Of a DNA stretch of 64,000 nt, positions 50,117 to 60,128 are shown in pieces. Position numbers and translations under genes: made by a program. Source of the DNA: Jiangella aurantiaca. Lineage in GTDB: Bacteria; Actinomycetota; Actinomycetes; Jiangellales; Jiangellaceae. The stretch is from the NCBI RefSeq assembly GCF_004349105.1, contig NZ_SMLB01000025.1, positions 1 to 64,000 on the forward strand, given 5' to 3'. The first letter of the stretch is position 1. Every line of letters starts with the position of its first letter. The notes beneath the pieces are model-generated. The model had not been told where the DNA came from. It was given only the letters and a program-made list of their open reading frames with translations, and made no database searches.

Positions 50117-53100
50117 GTGGGGTGGAACAATCCGCCGATCCCCTGGGGCGAACTGGAGCGCCGGTTGTCCGACCGGCCGACGGTGCCGCCCGAGGACGGC
50201 CCCGGGTCGCGCAAGCGCAAGCCGTACAAGCGCAAGGCCGAGGTGCAACGCCCGGACGAGCCGGTCACGCCATATGCGGAGCTGCACGCGCACAGCAACT
50301 TCAGTTTCCTCGACGGCGCCAGCGGGCCGGACCGGCTGGTCGAGGCGGCCATCGAGCTGGGGCTGCACGGGCTGGCGCTCACCGATCACGACGGCTTCTA
50401 CGGCGCGCCGCTGTTCGCCGAGATCGCCCAGAAGTACGCCGCCGAGAACCTGCGCACCGTCTACGGCGCGGAGCTGTCGCTGGGCCTCGACGCGCCGCAG
50501 AACGGCGTCCCCGACCCACGCGGCGAGCATCTGCTGGTGCTGGCTCGCGGCGTCGAGGGCTACCACCGGCTGGCCGGGGCCATCACCGAGGCCCAGCTGC
50601 GCGGCGACGAGAAGGGCAAGCCCGTCTACGACCTCGACGAGCTGGCCGACACCGGCCGCGGGCACTGGCTGGTGCTCACCGGCTGCCGCAAGGGCACCGT
50701 CCGGTCCGCCCTCGCCGCGCGGGGACCGGCCGCGGCGGCGGCGGAGCTGGACCGGCTGACCGCGATGTTCGGCCGCGACCACGTGGTGGTCGAGCTGTTC
50801 GACCACGGCCATCCCAGCGACGACGACGTCAACCGGCTGCTGGCCGGGCTGGCCGACGATCGCGGGCTGCCGGTCGTCGCCACCAACAACGTCCACTACG
50901 CCGACCCCGGCGACCACCGGCTGGCCTCGGCCATGGCGGCGATCCGGGCGCGGCGCAGTCTCGCCGAGATGAACGGCTGGCTGCCCGCGTGGGGCGCGGC
51001 GTCGCTGCGGACGGGGCGGGAGATGGCCGACCGGTTCGCCGGCTATCCGGGCGCCGTCGCGCGCTCCGTCCAGCTGGCCGACGAGATCGCGTTCGACCTG
51101 CACAAGGCCAGCCCGCGGCTGCCGAAGGAGCACATCCCCGACGGCCACACGGCGATGAGCTGGCTGCGGGTCCTGGTCGACCTCGGCTTCCAGCGCTACT
51201 ACCGCGGCGTGAAGCACGAGCGGGCGGCCCGCGAGCGGGTCGACTACGAGCTGAAGATCATCGACAAGAAGGACTTCGCCGGCTACTTCGTCATCGTCCA
51301 CGACATCGTCGCGTTCGCCCGCGACGAAGGCATCCTCTGCCAGGGACGGGGCTCGGCGGCCAGCTCGGCGGTCTGTTACGCGCTGGGCGTCACCGCCATC
51401 GACCCGGTCTTCCACGACCTGCCGTTCGAGCGGTTCATCTCCGTCAACCGCGACGAGGAGCCCGACATCGACGTCGACTTCGACTCCGACCGGCGCGAAG
51501 AGGTCATCCAGTGGGTCTACGACCGGTACGGCCGCCGTAACGCCGCCCAGGTCGCCAACGTCATCAGCTACCGCCCCAAGATGGCCGTCCGCGACGCCGC
51601 CAAGGCGCTGGGCTACTCGCCGGGGCAGCAGGACGCCTGGTCCAAGCAGGTCGACAGCTGGAGCGCGGTGGCCGAGGCCGACGCCGACGGGCACGACATC
51701 CCGGTGCAGGTGGTCGACCTCGCCAACCAGCTGATGCGGGCGCCGCGGCACCTCGGCATCCACTCCGGCGGGATGATCCTGACCGAGCGGCCGATCGGGC
51801 AGGTGTGTCCCATCGAGCGCGGCCGCATGGACAAGCGCACCGTCCTGCAGTGGGACAAGGACGCCTGCGAGTCGATGGGGCTGGTCAAGTTCGACCTGCT
51901 CGGGCTCGGCATTCTGAGCGCGCTGAACCATGCGTTCACCCTGGTGGCCGGGCACCTCGGCGAGGCGTGGGAGCTGCAGAGCGTCCCCAAGGAGGAGCCG
52001 GCGGTCTACGACATGCTCTGCCGCGGCGACTCCATCGGCGTGTTCCAGGTCGAGAGCCGGGCCCAGATCGGGACGCTGCCGAGGCTACGGCCGCGTGAGT
52101 TCTACGACCTCGCCATCGAGATCGCGCTGATCCGCCCCGGCCCGATCCAGGGCGGCGCCGTCCACCCCTACATCCGCCGCGCCACCGGGAAAGAGGAGGC
52201 CACCTATGTCCACGACGACCTGAAGCCGGTGCTCGAGCGGACCCTCGGCGTCCCGCTGTTCCAGGAGCAGCTCATGCAGATGGCCATCGCCGTCGGCGAC
52301 TGCACCCCCGACGACGCCGACCTGCTGCGCCGCGCCATGGGCTCCAAGCGCGGCATCGAGCGCATCGAGAGCATCAAGGAGAAGCTGTACAAGGGCATGG
52401 CCAAGCGCGGCATCATCGGCGCCGACGCCGACCAGCTCTACACCAAGATCCTCTCGTTCGCGAACTTCGGGTTCGCCGAGAGCCACGCCCTGTCCTTCGC
52501 CAAGCTCGTCTACGTCAGCTCCTGGCTCAAGCTGCACTACCCGGCGGCGTTCCTGGCCGCGCTGCTGCGGGCCCAGCCGATGGGGTTCTACTCCCCGCAG
52601 TCGCTGGTCCACGACGCCCGGCGGCACGGCGTGCGGGTCCTGCGTCCGGACATCACGCGGTCCGGGGCCACGGCCGGCATCGAGCCCGACGGCGACGGCG
52701 ACTCCCGGCCCATCGGGCGGGCCGACTGCCTGATCCCGGAGCACAGCCGCACCGAGTGGGTCCCGGGGACGCCCGACCCCACGCCGGAGCACCGCCGCGA
52801 CACCGGGTACGCGGTCCGGCTCGGCCTCGACTCCGTCCGTGGCATCAGCAAGGACGTCGCCGAGGCGATCGTCGAGGCCCGCGCCGGCCGGTCGTTCCGC
52901 GACCCGACCGACCTGTCCCGCCGGGCCGGCCTCGACGCCCGGCAGCTGGAGGCGCTGGCCACCGCGGGCGCGTTCGACGGCTTCGGCCTCACCCGCCGCG
53001 AGGCGCTGTGGAACGCCGGCTACGTCGAGACCGTGGGCCAGCTGGAGGCCGTCACCGCGACCCCGGCCCCGCCGCAGCTGCCCGGCATGAGCGACGTCGA

Positions 53101-53527
53101 GCTGACCCTGGCCGACCTGTGGGCCACCTCGATCTCACCTGATGGTCACCCGCTCGCGCACCTGCGGCCGCTGCTGCGCCGCGAGGGCATCCTCGCCGTC
53201 GAGGACCTCGCCACCGCCGAGCCGAACCGCCGGGTCAGCGTCGCCGGCGTGGTCACGCACCGGCAGCGGCCCGGCACCGCGGGCGGCATCACGTTCCTCA
53301 ACATCGAGGACGAGACCGGCATGGTCAACGTCGTCTGCGGCGGCGGGCTGTGGCAACGGCACCGGCGGGTCGCCCGCAACGCCGCCTGCATGATCGTGCG
53401 GGGGATCCTGGAGCGCAAGGACGGCGTCATCAACCTGGTCGCGGACAAGCTGGCCTCGCTGGCGGAGCTGCACCCCGAGGCCGCCCGCGCCCTGCACGCC
53501 CGGCACCGCTCCCGCGACTTCCACTGA
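50117..53527 (+). CDS. dnaE2: Error-prone DNA polymerase DnaE2
   Basis: 1136 residues from GTG 50117, with GAGAGGGGG upstream; MGWNNPPIPW is the normal family start. The PHP domain starts at residue ~53 (YAELHAHSNFSFLDGAS). The polymerase active site is around residue 450 (EEPDIDVDFDSDRREEVIQW), with QGRGSAASSAVCYALGVTAI shortly before. An OB-fold lies near the end (VAGVVTHRQRPGTAGGITFL). DnaE2 performs translesion synthesis with ImuB. Length is normal for the family; third gene of the SOS operon. Confidence 0.97.
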   Translation: MGWNNPPIPWGELERRLSDRPTVPPEDGPGSRKRKPYKRKAEVQRPDEPVTPYAELHAHSNFSFLDGASGPDRLVEAAIELGLHGLALTDHDGFYGAPLFAEIAQKYAAENLRTVYGAELSLGLDAPQNGVPDPRGEHLLVLARGVEGYHRLAGAITEAQLRGDEKGKPVYDLDELADTGRGHWLVLTGCRKGTVRSALAARGPAAAAAELDRLTAMFGRDHVVVELFDHGHPSDDDVNRLLAGLADDRGLPVVATNNVHYADPGDHRLASAMAAIRARRSLAEMNGWLPAWGAASLRTGREMADRFAGYPGAVARSVQLADEIAFDLHKASPRLPKEHIPDGHTAMSWLRVLVDLGFQRYYRGVKHERAARERVDYELKIIDKKDFAGYFVIVHDIVAFARDEGILCQGRGSAASSAVCYALGVTAIDPVFHDLPFERFISVNRDEEPDIDVDFDSDRREEVIQWVYDRYGRRNAAQVANVISYRPKMAVRDAAKALGYSPGQQDAWSKQVDSWSAVAEADADGHDIPVQVVDLANQLMRAPRHLGIHSGGMILTERPIGQVCPIERGRMDKRTVLQWDKDACESMGLVKFDLLGLGILSALNHAFTLVAGHLGEAWELQSVPKEEPAVYDMLCRGDSIGVFQVESRAQIGTLPRLRPREFYDLAIEIALIRPGPIQGGAVHPYIRRATGKEEATYVHDDLKPVLERTLGVPLFQEQLMQMAIAVGDCTPDDADLLRRAMGSKRGIERIESIKEKLYKGMAKRGIIGADADQLYTKILSFANFGFAESHALSFAKLVYVSSWLKLHYPAAFLAALLRAQPMGFYSPQSLVHDARRHGVRVLRPDITRSGATAGIEPDGDGDSRPIGRADCLIPEHSRTEWVPGTPDPTPEHRRDTGYAVRLGLDSVRGISKDVAEAIVEARAGRSFRDPTDLSRRAGLDARQLEALATAGAFDGFGLTRREALWNAGYVETVGQLEAVTATPAPPQLPGMSDVELTLADLWATSISPDGHPLAHLRPLLRREGILAVEDLATAEPNRRVSVAGVVTHRQRPGTAGGITFLNIEDETGMVNVVCGGGLWQRHRRVARNAACMIVRGILERKDGVINLVADKLASLAELHPEAARALHARHRSRDFH

Positions 53528-53562
53528 CGACCGCGCCGGCACTACGCGGTAGCGTCCTGGCC

Positions 53563-55227
53563 GTGCCTGCTTACCGCGCTGCCGACGACACGTCCCTGCA
53601 TTACGACGAGCTGGCCGGGCCGGCCGCCGCGGGCCCGCCCGTCGTCGTCCTCGCCGGCGGGGCGGCCCGGCACCCGGCCTACCTGGGCGATCTCGCCGGG
53701 CTGGCCGACCGGCACCCGCTGGTGATCCCGCACCTGCGCGGCGTCGGCGAGTCACCGGCTCCGGACCGGCCGGAGGCAGGCTCGTACTGGCGGCAGGCCG
53801 GCGATCTCGAGGCGCTGCGCCGGCACCTCGGGCAGGACCGTCTGCTGGTCGCCGGGCACTCCGCCGGCACCCGGCTCGCAGTCGCGTACGGCGTGCAGTA
53901 CCCGGCGCACGTCGCGGCGCTGCTGCTCATCACGCCGCCGTCCACCCACCTCGTCGACGCCGAGCCCGACGCCGAGCGGATCGCCGAGCGCCTCGCGGCG
54001 CGCCGCCGCGGCGGCGGTCCGGCCTTCGACGACGCCTGGGCGGCGCTGGCCGCCGGGCCCGCCGTCCTCGACGACGAGGGCTTCAACGCCTGGCAGCGGC
54101 TGGTCGCGCCGTCCAGCTACGCGCACTGGGGTGCGGCCGAGCGGGACCACGCCGCCGCCGGCCACTACGACCTGCCCGCCAACCGCGCCTACTTCAGCCT
54201 CGACCCGCCCGCCGACCTCGCCGAGCGGCTCGCGTCGGTCACCGCCCCGATTCTCGTGGTCGCCGGCGCCGACGACGCGATGACGGGGTTGGCGCCGGTC
54301 GCCGCGCTGGCCGAGCGGTTCCCGGCCGGGCGGCTGGCCGTCGTGGAGGACTGCGGCCACTATCCGTGGGTCGAGCGGCCGGCCGAGTTCCGCGCCGCGG
54401 TCGACGCGTTCCTCGACGACGTGGTCGAGATCCCGCTGCTCGGCGGCGACGTCAGCGACGGCGTCGTGCGCGTCCGCGGCACGGTCCGGAGGCACCCGGC
54501 CGAGGGCGCGGCCGCCGTCCACGCCTACCTCCGGCACCTGGAGCGGGCCGGCTTCCCGTACGCGCCGCGTTTCCTCGGCCTCGACGAGCGGGGCCGCGAG
54601 ATCCTCACCTACCTCGACGGCGAGATGGGCGGCCGGCCGCTGGCGCCGTGGGCCGTCACCGAGGACGCCCTACGCGAGATCGCCGTCATCCAGCGCCGGC
54701 TGCACGACTGCTCCGCCGGCTTCGTGCCGCCGGACGGCGTGAGCTGGCGGGCGCCGGTCGAGCTGCCCGGCGTGCGGCCCGCGTACGACGGCACCGCGGA
54801 CGTCGTCGGGCACAACGACATCACGTTCGAGAACACGATCTTCGTCGACGGCCGGCCGGTCGGCATCATCGACTTCGACCTCGCCGGGCCGACCACGCGG
54901 CTGCTCGACGTCGTCACGACCCTGCGGTACTGGGCGCCGCTGGCCGGACCGGCCGACCGCGACCCGGCGCTGCGCGACGCCGACGCCGGCCGCCGGGTGC
55001 GGATCTTCGCCGACGCCTACGGGCTGGACGCCGCCCAGCGGACCGCCCTGCTCGACGTCGCCGACCGCCGGTTCACCCGCACCTGGCACGTCATGAAGCA
55101 CCGCGCCGAGACCGATGGCGGCGGCTGGTCGCGCATGTGGGCCGACGGCGCCGGCGACAACATCCGCCGCAGTCAGGACTGGTTCCGGTCGCAGCGGGCC
55201 GCGCTCGCCGCGGCGCTCAGCGGCTGA
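53563..55227 (+). CDS. Alpha/beta-hydrolase fused to APH-like kinase domain
   Basis: 554 residues from GTG 53563, 35 bp after dnaE2. Residues 1-~275 are an alpha/beta-hydrolase: oxyanion VVVLAGGAARHPAYLGDLAG, nucleophile elbow LLVAGHSAGTRLAVAYG, Asp in VAGADDAMTG and His in EDCGHYPWVERP. Residues ~280-554 are an aminoglycoside-phosphotransferase-like fold: VVGHNDITFENTIFVDG (Brenner-type H-x-D-x4-N with N in place of G) and VGIIDFDLAGPTTRLLDVVT (D-F-D). I see no stop or frame break between the parts. Substrates are unknown. The combination may couple hydrolysis and phosphorylation of one small molecule. Confidence 0.88.
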   Translation: MPAYRAADDTSLHYDELAGPAAAGPPVVVLAGGAARHPAYLGDLAGLADRHPLVIPHLRGVGESPAPDRPEAGSYWRQAGDLEALRRHLGQDRLLVAGHSAGTRLAVAYGVQYPAHVAALLLITPPSTHLVDAEPDAERIAERLAARRRGGGPAFDDAWAALAAGPAVLDDEGFNAWQRLVAPSSYAHWGAAERDHAAAGHYDLPANRAYFSLDPPADLAERLASVTAPILVVAGADDAMTGLAPVAALAERFPAGRLAVVEDCGHYPWVERPAEFRAAVDAFLDDVVEIPLLGGDVSDGVVRVRGTVRRHPAEGAAAVHAYLRHLERAGFPYAPRFLGLDERGREILTYLDGEMGGRPLAPWAVTEDALREIAVIQRRLHDCSAGFVPPDGVSWRAPVELPGVRPAYDGTADVVGHNDITFENTIFVDGRPVGIIDFDLAGPTTRLLDVVTTLRYWAPLAGPADRDPALRDADAGRRVRIFADAYGLDAAQRTALLDVADRRFTRTWHVMKHRAETDGGGWSRMWADGAGDNIRRSQDWFRSQRAALAAALSG

Positions 55228-55233
55228 GCGCCG

Positions 55234-55545
55234 TCAGCACAGCACCTCGGCGCCGGTGCGGTGCAGATAACCGCAGATCAGGCCCAGATCCCATTCCAGC
55301 TGTGTGATGCGCTCGTCGACGGCTTCGGCCGGCCACGACGGCGCGTCGAACCCGAGCTGCCGCTCGATCTCGTCCAGCCGGTCGGCGGCGGTCTCGGCAC
55401 TGGACGCCTGGGCCGCCAGCCGCAATTCCCGGACGGACGCCTCCAGCTCGTCCATCCGCTCGCCCTGCCGCTGGAGGACGACCCCGCCCACACCGATGAC
55501 GACCAGCACGACGAGTCCCAGCACGATCAGCGCGATCCGATTCAT
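55234..55545 (-). CDS. Small membrane-anchored coiled-coil protein
   Basis: 103 residues from ATG 55545. An N-terminal membrane helix ([20 protein letters not shown]) is followed by a coiled coil ([20 protein letters not shown]). A short C-terminal part with two Cys ([15 protein letters not shown]) ends it. No family recognised. It is convergent with the hydrolase-kinase gene and divergent from nucS. Confidence 0.6.
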   Translation of the reverse strand: MNRIALIVLGLVVLVVIGVGGVVLQRQGERMDELEASVRELRLAAQASSAETAADRLDEIERQLGFDAPSWPAEAVDERITQLEWDLGLICGYLHRTGAEVLC

Positions 55546-55702
55546 GACCGACCCCCGCACCTCGGTGTGCGTGACGGTTCGCACGCTACGCCGTTCCGGC
55601 GCCGGTGGTCCCTGCGTGGCGGCTCCGATGATGTCGAGCACGCTGCCGAGCACGACGCGTAGGTGCTCGGTTCGGCTCGCCGCGCGGTCTAGAGTTCGGG
55701 CG

Positions 55703-56404
55703 GTGAGGATCGTCATCGCACGCTGCCAGGTCGACTACGCCGGGCGGCTGACCGCCCACCTCCCGCTCGCCACCCGCGTCATCATGGTGAAGGCCGACGG
55801 CAGCGTGCTGGTGCACTCCGACGGCGGCTCGTACAAGCCGCTGAACTGGATGAGCCCGCCCTGCACGCTCACCGTCCGTGAGCCGGATCCGGGCGAGGAC
55901 GGGACGTCGGACGGCGTCACCGCGGTGTGGACGGTGCAGAACGGCAAGTCCGACGACCGCCTGGTGATCAACCTGCACGAGATCCTGCACGACTCCACCC
56001 ACGACCTCGGCGCCGACCCCGGGCTGGTCAAGGACGGCGTCGAGGCGCACCTGCAGGTGCTCCTGGCCGAGCAGGTCGAGACGTTCGGCGCCGGCTGGCG
56101 CCTGGTGCGCCGCGAATACCCGACGCCGATCGGCCCGGTCGACCTCCTCTGCCGCGACGAGCAGGGCGTCGCCGTCGCCGTCGAGGTGAAGCGGCGCGGC
56201 GAGATCGACGGCGTCGAGCAGCTCACCCGCTATCTCGACCTGCTCAACCGAGACCCGCTGCTGGCCCCGGTGCGCGGCGTGTTCGCCGCGCAGGAGATCA
56301 AGCCGCAGGCCCGCACCCTCGCCGTCGACCGCGGCATCACCTGCATCACCGTCGACTACGACGCCCTCCGCGGTGTCGACGACCCCACCTCGCGGTTGTT
56401 CTGA
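55703..56404 (+). CDS. nucS: Mismatch-specific endonuclease NucS (EndoMS)
   Basis: 233 residues from GTG 55703. The N-terminal DNA-binding domain starts [20 protein letters not shown]. The RecB-like nuclease core at the C-terminus has [20 protein letters not shown] and [20 protein letters not shown], giving the D ... E-x-K active site at about residues 147-163. NucS replaces MutS/MutL as the mismatch repair initiator in actinobacteria and lowers spontaneous mutation. Length matches the family. Confidence 0.95.
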   Translation: MRIVIARCQVDYAGRLTAHLPLATRVIMVKADGSVLVHSDGGSYKPLNWMSPPCTLTVREPDPGEDGTSDGVTAVWTVQNGKSDDRLVINLHEILHDSTHDLGADPGLVKDGVEAHLQVLLAEQVETFGAGWRLVRREYPTPIGPVDLLCRDEQGVAVAVEVKRRGEIDGVEQLTRYLDLLNRDPLLAPVRGVFAAQEIKPQARTLAVDRGITCITVDYDALRGVDDPTSRLF

Positions 56405-56448
56405 ACGTCACGCCGATACAGCTACCCGCGCCCTCTAGGCTGTTCATC

Positions 56449-57849
56449 ATGAGTGCGCACTTCGATGTCGTCGTCCTGGGCGCCGGCCCGGGCGGGTACA
56501 CCGCGGCCGTCCGCGCGGCCCAGCTGGGCAAGTCCGTCGCCGTCGTGGAGTCCAAGTACTGGGGTGGCGTCTGCCTCAACGTGGGCTGCATCCCGAGCAA
56601 GGCGCTGCTGCGCAACGCGGAGCTGGCCCACATCGTCAAGAACGAGGCCGACACCTTCGGGCTGGTCTTCGAGGGCGAGGTCAAGGCCGACTACTCGAAG
56701 GCGTACGAGCGCAGCCGCACCGTGGCCGACGGCCGCGTCAAGGGCGTGCACTACCTTATGAAGAAGAACAAGATCACCGAGTTCGACGGGTGGGGCACTT
56801 TCACCGACGCGAACACCCTCGACGTCCGCCTCAACGACGGCGGCAACGAGACGGTGACGTTCGAGCACTGCATCATCGCGGCAGGGGCGACGACCCGGCT
56901 GCTGCCCGGCACCCAGCTGAGCGAACGCGTCGTCACGTACGAGGAGCAGATCCTCGAGAGCGAGCTGCCGCAGAGCGTCATCATCGCGGGCGCCGGCGCC
57001 ATCGGGGTCGAGTTCGGCTACGTCATGGCCAACTACGGCGTCCAGGTCACCATCGTCGAGTTCCTCGAGCGCATCCTCCCGCTGGAGGACCCCGAGGTCT
57101 CCAAGGAACTCGCCCGCCAGTACAAGAAACTCGGCGTCGACGTGCGCACCTCGACCCGAGTCGACAGCATCGACGACAGCGGCGACAAGGTTCGCGTGAC
57201 GGTGACCTCCGGCGACAATCAGGAGGTCCTCGAGGCCGACAAGGTGCTGCAGGCTATTGGCTTCGCCCCGCGCGTCGACGGCTACGGCCTCGACAAGACC
57301 GGCGTACGCCTGAACGAACGCGGCGCGATCGAGGTCGACGAGTACCTGCGCACCAACGTGCCCAGCGTCTACGCCATCGGCGACGTCACCGGCAAGCTGC
57401 TGCTGGCGCACGCGGCCGAGGCCATGGCGATCGTTGCGGCCGAGACGATCGCAGGCGCCGAGACGATGCCCGTCAACTACGACATGATCCCGCGGGCGAC
57501 CTACTGCCAGCCGCAGGTGGCCAGCTTCGGCTACACCGAGGAGCAGGCTCGCAAACTCGGTCATGAGGTCAAGGTCTCGAAGTTCCCCTTCATGGCCAAC
57601 GGCAAGGCGCACGGCCTCGGCGACCCCGTCGGCTTCGTCAAGATCGTCGCCGACGCCGCCCACAACGAGCTCCTCGGCGCCCACCTGATCGGCCCGGACG
57701 TGACGGAGCTGCTGCCCGAGCTCACCCTGGCCCAGCTCTGGGACCTGACGGCGGACGAGGTCGGCCGCAACATCCACGCCCACCCGACGCTCTCGGAGGC
57801 GGTCAAGGAAGCTGTGCACGGCATCTCCGGCCACGTGATCAACATGTAG
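56449..57849 (+). CDS. lpd: Dihydrolipoyl dehydrogenase
   Basis: 466 residues from ATG 56449. FAD motif [20 protein letters not shown], redox disulfide [20 protein letters not shown] (Cys about 42 and 47), NAD motif [20 protein letters not shown], second FAD motif [20 protein letters not shown] and catalytic [16 protein letters not shown]. It reoxidises dihydrolipoamide of the 2-oxo acid dehydrogenase complexes and donates electrons to peroxide-reducing proteins. Ends convergent with mraY. Confidence 0.96.
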   Translation: MSAHFDVVVLGAGPGGYTAAVRAAQLGKSVAVVESKYWGGVCLNVGCIPSKALLRNAELAHIVKNEADTFGLVFEGEVKADYSKAYERSRTVADGRVKGVHYLMKKNKITEFDGWGTFTDANTLDVRLNDGGNETVTFEHCIIAAGATTRLLPGTQLSERVVTYEEQILESELPQSVIIAGAGAIGVEFGYVMANYGVQVTIVEFLERILPLEDPEVSKELARQYKKLGVDVRTSTRVDSIDDSGDKVRVTVTSGDNQEVLEADKVLQAIGFAPRVDGYGLDKTGVRLNERGAIEVDEYLRTNVPSVYAIGDVTGKLLLAHAAEAMAIVAAETIAGAETMPVNYDMIPRATYCQPQVASFGYTEEQARKLGHEVKVSKFPFMANGKAHGLGDPVGFVKIVADAAHNELLGAHLIGPDVTELLPELTLAQLWDLTADEVGRNIHAHPTLSEAVKEAVHGISGHVINM

Positions 57850-57886
57850 GGCGCAGCGCATCGCGCCTAGTGCGGCCCCATGGCAA

Positions 57887-58948
57887 TCACGTCCCGACAA
57901 CCCACTCCGCGTAGAAGATGCCGAGCCCCATGACGACGCACATGCCGGCGATGATCCAGAAGCGGACAACGATCGTGACCTCGCTCCAGCCCTTGAGCTC
58001 GAAATGGTGGTGGAGCGGCGCCAACCGGAACAGCCGTCGGCCGCCGGTCAGCTTGAAGAAGCCGACCTGCAGCACCACGGACATGGTGATGATCGCGAAC
58101 AGGCCGCCGAGAATGACGAGCAGTAGCTCGGTGCGGGTTGTGATGGCCAACCCGGCCATTGCTCCGCCAAGCGCCAGCGCCCCGGTGTCGCCCATGATGA
58201 TCCTGGCGGGGTGTGCGTTCCACCACAGGAACCCGATGCACGCGCCAACCAGCGCGGCTGCCACGACGGCAAGGTCGAGCGGGTCGCGCACGTCGTAGCA
58301 CGCCGGTCCAGGAGTGGTACCGCAGTTCTGGTTGAACTGCCAGATCCCGATGAGCGTGTAGGCACCGAACACCATGACGGACGCGCCGGTGGCTAGGCCG
58401 TCCAGACCGTCGGTCAGATTCACCGCGTTCGAGGTACCGGAGATGATCAGCAGCGCCCAAACCACGAACAGCACGACCGGCAGGACGATCGGGGTGTCGC
58501 GAAGGAATGACACGGCCTGCGACGCCGGGGTCAACGACTGGTCGTCCTCGAACCGGATCGCGAGAAGCGCGAACGCGAGCGCTACGACCACCTGCCCAGC
58601 CATCTTCGCCCGGCTGCGCAGGCCCAGACTCCGCTGCTTGAAGATCTTGATGTAGTCGTCGAGGAATCCGACCAGACCGAGCCCGACGATCAGGCCGAGC
58701 ACGAGCAACGCCGAGACTGACGGCTCGGACCGGCCGATCAGGTGGGCCACTGCGTAGCCGAAAAGCGCCGCCAGGATGATCACCATCCCGCCCATTGTGG
58801 GCGTGCCCCTCTTGGTCTGATGACTCGTCGAGAGTTCGTCCCGGATCGGCTGGCCGTAGCCACGCCGGACGAGCCCCCAGATCGCTGCCCGGGTTCCGAG
58901 GATCGAGACCACCAGACCCACGACGGCCGCGGTCAGTACTGCAGTCAC
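57887..58948 (-). CDS. mraY: Phospho-MurNAc-pentapeptide translocase MraY, outside the dcw cluster
   Basis: 353 residues. GTG 58948 is preferred, since AAGGAG lies 8 bases upstream. About ten membrane helices. Family motifs are [40 protein letters not shown] (D-D), [20 protein letters not shown] (D-G-L-D-G) and [20 protein letters not shown] (HHH). MraY makes lipid I from UDP-MurNAc-pentapeptide. No murF, murD, ftsW or murG gene is next to it. Its neighbours are lpd and a two-component locus, so it may be a second copy. Confidence 0.92.
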   Translation of the reverse strand: MTAVLTAAVVGLVVSILGTRAAIWGLVRRGYGQPIRDELSTSHQTKRGTPTMGGMVIILAALFGYAVAHLIGRSEPSVSALLVLGLIVGLGLVGFLDDYIKIFKQRSLGLRSRAKMAGQVVVALAFALLAIRFEDDQSLTPASQAVSFLRDTPIVLPVVLFVVWALLIISGTSNAVNLTDGLDGLATGASVMVFGAYTLIGIWQFNQNCGTTPGPACYDVRDPLDLAVVAAALVGACIGFLWWNAHPARIIMGDTGALALGGAMAGLAITTRTELLLVILGGLFAIITMSVVLQVGFFKLTGGRRLFRLAPLHHHFELKGWSEVTIVVRFWIIAGMCVVMGLGIFYAEWVVGT

Positions 58949-59510
58949 CTGGCGTTCTCCTTCACCCATCGGCTCGTCAGCGACTTCTCGATCCCAGCTG
59001 CCCGAGACGCACCGCAGCGTCTCCCTGCCGTCGAACGGCAACACGCGGCTCGTCGGCTCAGGTCAGTGTTCGTGACCGGCTTCCGGCCACCAGCACCGCA
59101 TTTGGCGCACCTGGATGCCGCGGTGACCGCCACGACGATAGCGGACCTCGGACGACCGATCTGCCCGCACACACCTGGCCTGGATTACGGGAAGCGTGTG
59201 AGCAATACAGCAGGTCAGAAACCTCCTCTTGGGCATCGAGCTGGACCGGCAATGCCCGTTCGGCGGCTAGGAAATGATCAACGTGTATGGCGTCGATCCG
59301 CTGACCTGCCGGCTGAGCGCCTGACGTGTCCGGTCGCGCGGACGACCTCGAAAGCGAGCGATCCGTTCGCGGCGCCGGCACGGGTGCAGAGCGCCATTCC
59401 GGCTATCGAGGTCAGCGTCGCCGCGCGATCGTGCGTGGGTCGATCCTCGAGGTGCCACCGCTTCCGGTCAGCATGCCGTCGCCGTGCACGCCGATCGCTT
59501 CTCTGCCGGT
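58949..59510. other. Gene-free stretch upstream of mraY
   Basis: 562 bp without a convincing coding frame. It must hold the mraY promoter (towards the left). I see no strong palindrome, tRNA or repeat in it. Confidence 0.5.
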
Positions 59511-60014
59511 TCAGTCCTCGGAGTTCTGGCGGATCTCGTCGGATACGACGCCGTCGATGCAGCGCAACCTGACCTCGACCTCGACGGCGTCGTTCTCGAA
59601 CTTGATCTGGGGGTGGTCGTCGGCCTCCTCGTCGTCCGCGTCGGCGTCGTAGCCCTGGGCAGGGGTGACAGCCAGAACGAGGACGGTGCCGTCGGGGTTG
59701 CACTGGGCGGTGATGGTGCCGGCGCCGTTGGCGTCGACCACGCGCGGGCGCGCGGCCGGGGGAGTCGTGGGGTCCGGTGACGGTGTCGCGGACGGCGAGG
59801 GCGTCCCAGTCGCGGACGGCGACCCGGACGGCGACCCAGTGGGGGAGGCCAGCCGCCGTTCGACCTCGGCCTGGGTGAGCGGCTCCTGCGACGACCCGAG
59901 GATGTCGCTGCCGATCATGCCGACCGCCGCCATGCCGACCGCCGTGGCGCCGGTCGCCGCGGCGAGCCACAGCAGCAGGCCGGTCCCGACCCGCACGATC
60001 CTCGGACTCGCCAT
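59511..60014 (-). CDS. Membrane-anchored extracellular protein of unknown function
   Basis: 167 residues from ATG 60014. An N-terminal membrane segment (TGLLLWLAAATGATAVGMAA) is followed by a Ser/Pro/Thr linker (GSPSGSPSATGTPSPSATPS). A C-terminal soluble domain with two Cys (TITAQCNPDGTVLVLAVTPA and EVEVRLRCIDGVVSDEIRQN) follows. The domain is probably displayed outside the membrane. It diverges from the response regulator gene, so it could be a target or sensor accessory of that system. Confidence 0.68.
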   Translation of the reverse strand: MASPRIVRVGTGLLLWLAAATGATAVGMAAVGMIGSDILGSSQEPLTQAEVERRLASPTGSPSGSPSATGTPSPSATPSPDPTTPPAARPRVVDANGAGTITAQCNPDGTVLVLAVTPAQGYDADADDEEADDHPQIKFENDAVEVEVRLRCIDGVVSDEIRQNSED

Positions 60015-60128
60015 GGGCCCACTATGCCCGCCGGCCGGGTTAAGGGACGGCTAAGGCAGCCTCAACGGACGTCCGGCGACCACCGAACGAGGCCGGCCCG
60101 CCGCCCACCGTGCCCTAATGTCGACCGC

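Noticed and set aside
50090-51955. Long minus-strand frame opposite dnaE2
   Set aside because: Antisense to the polymerase catalytic region; Val/Gly/Arg-rich without domains.
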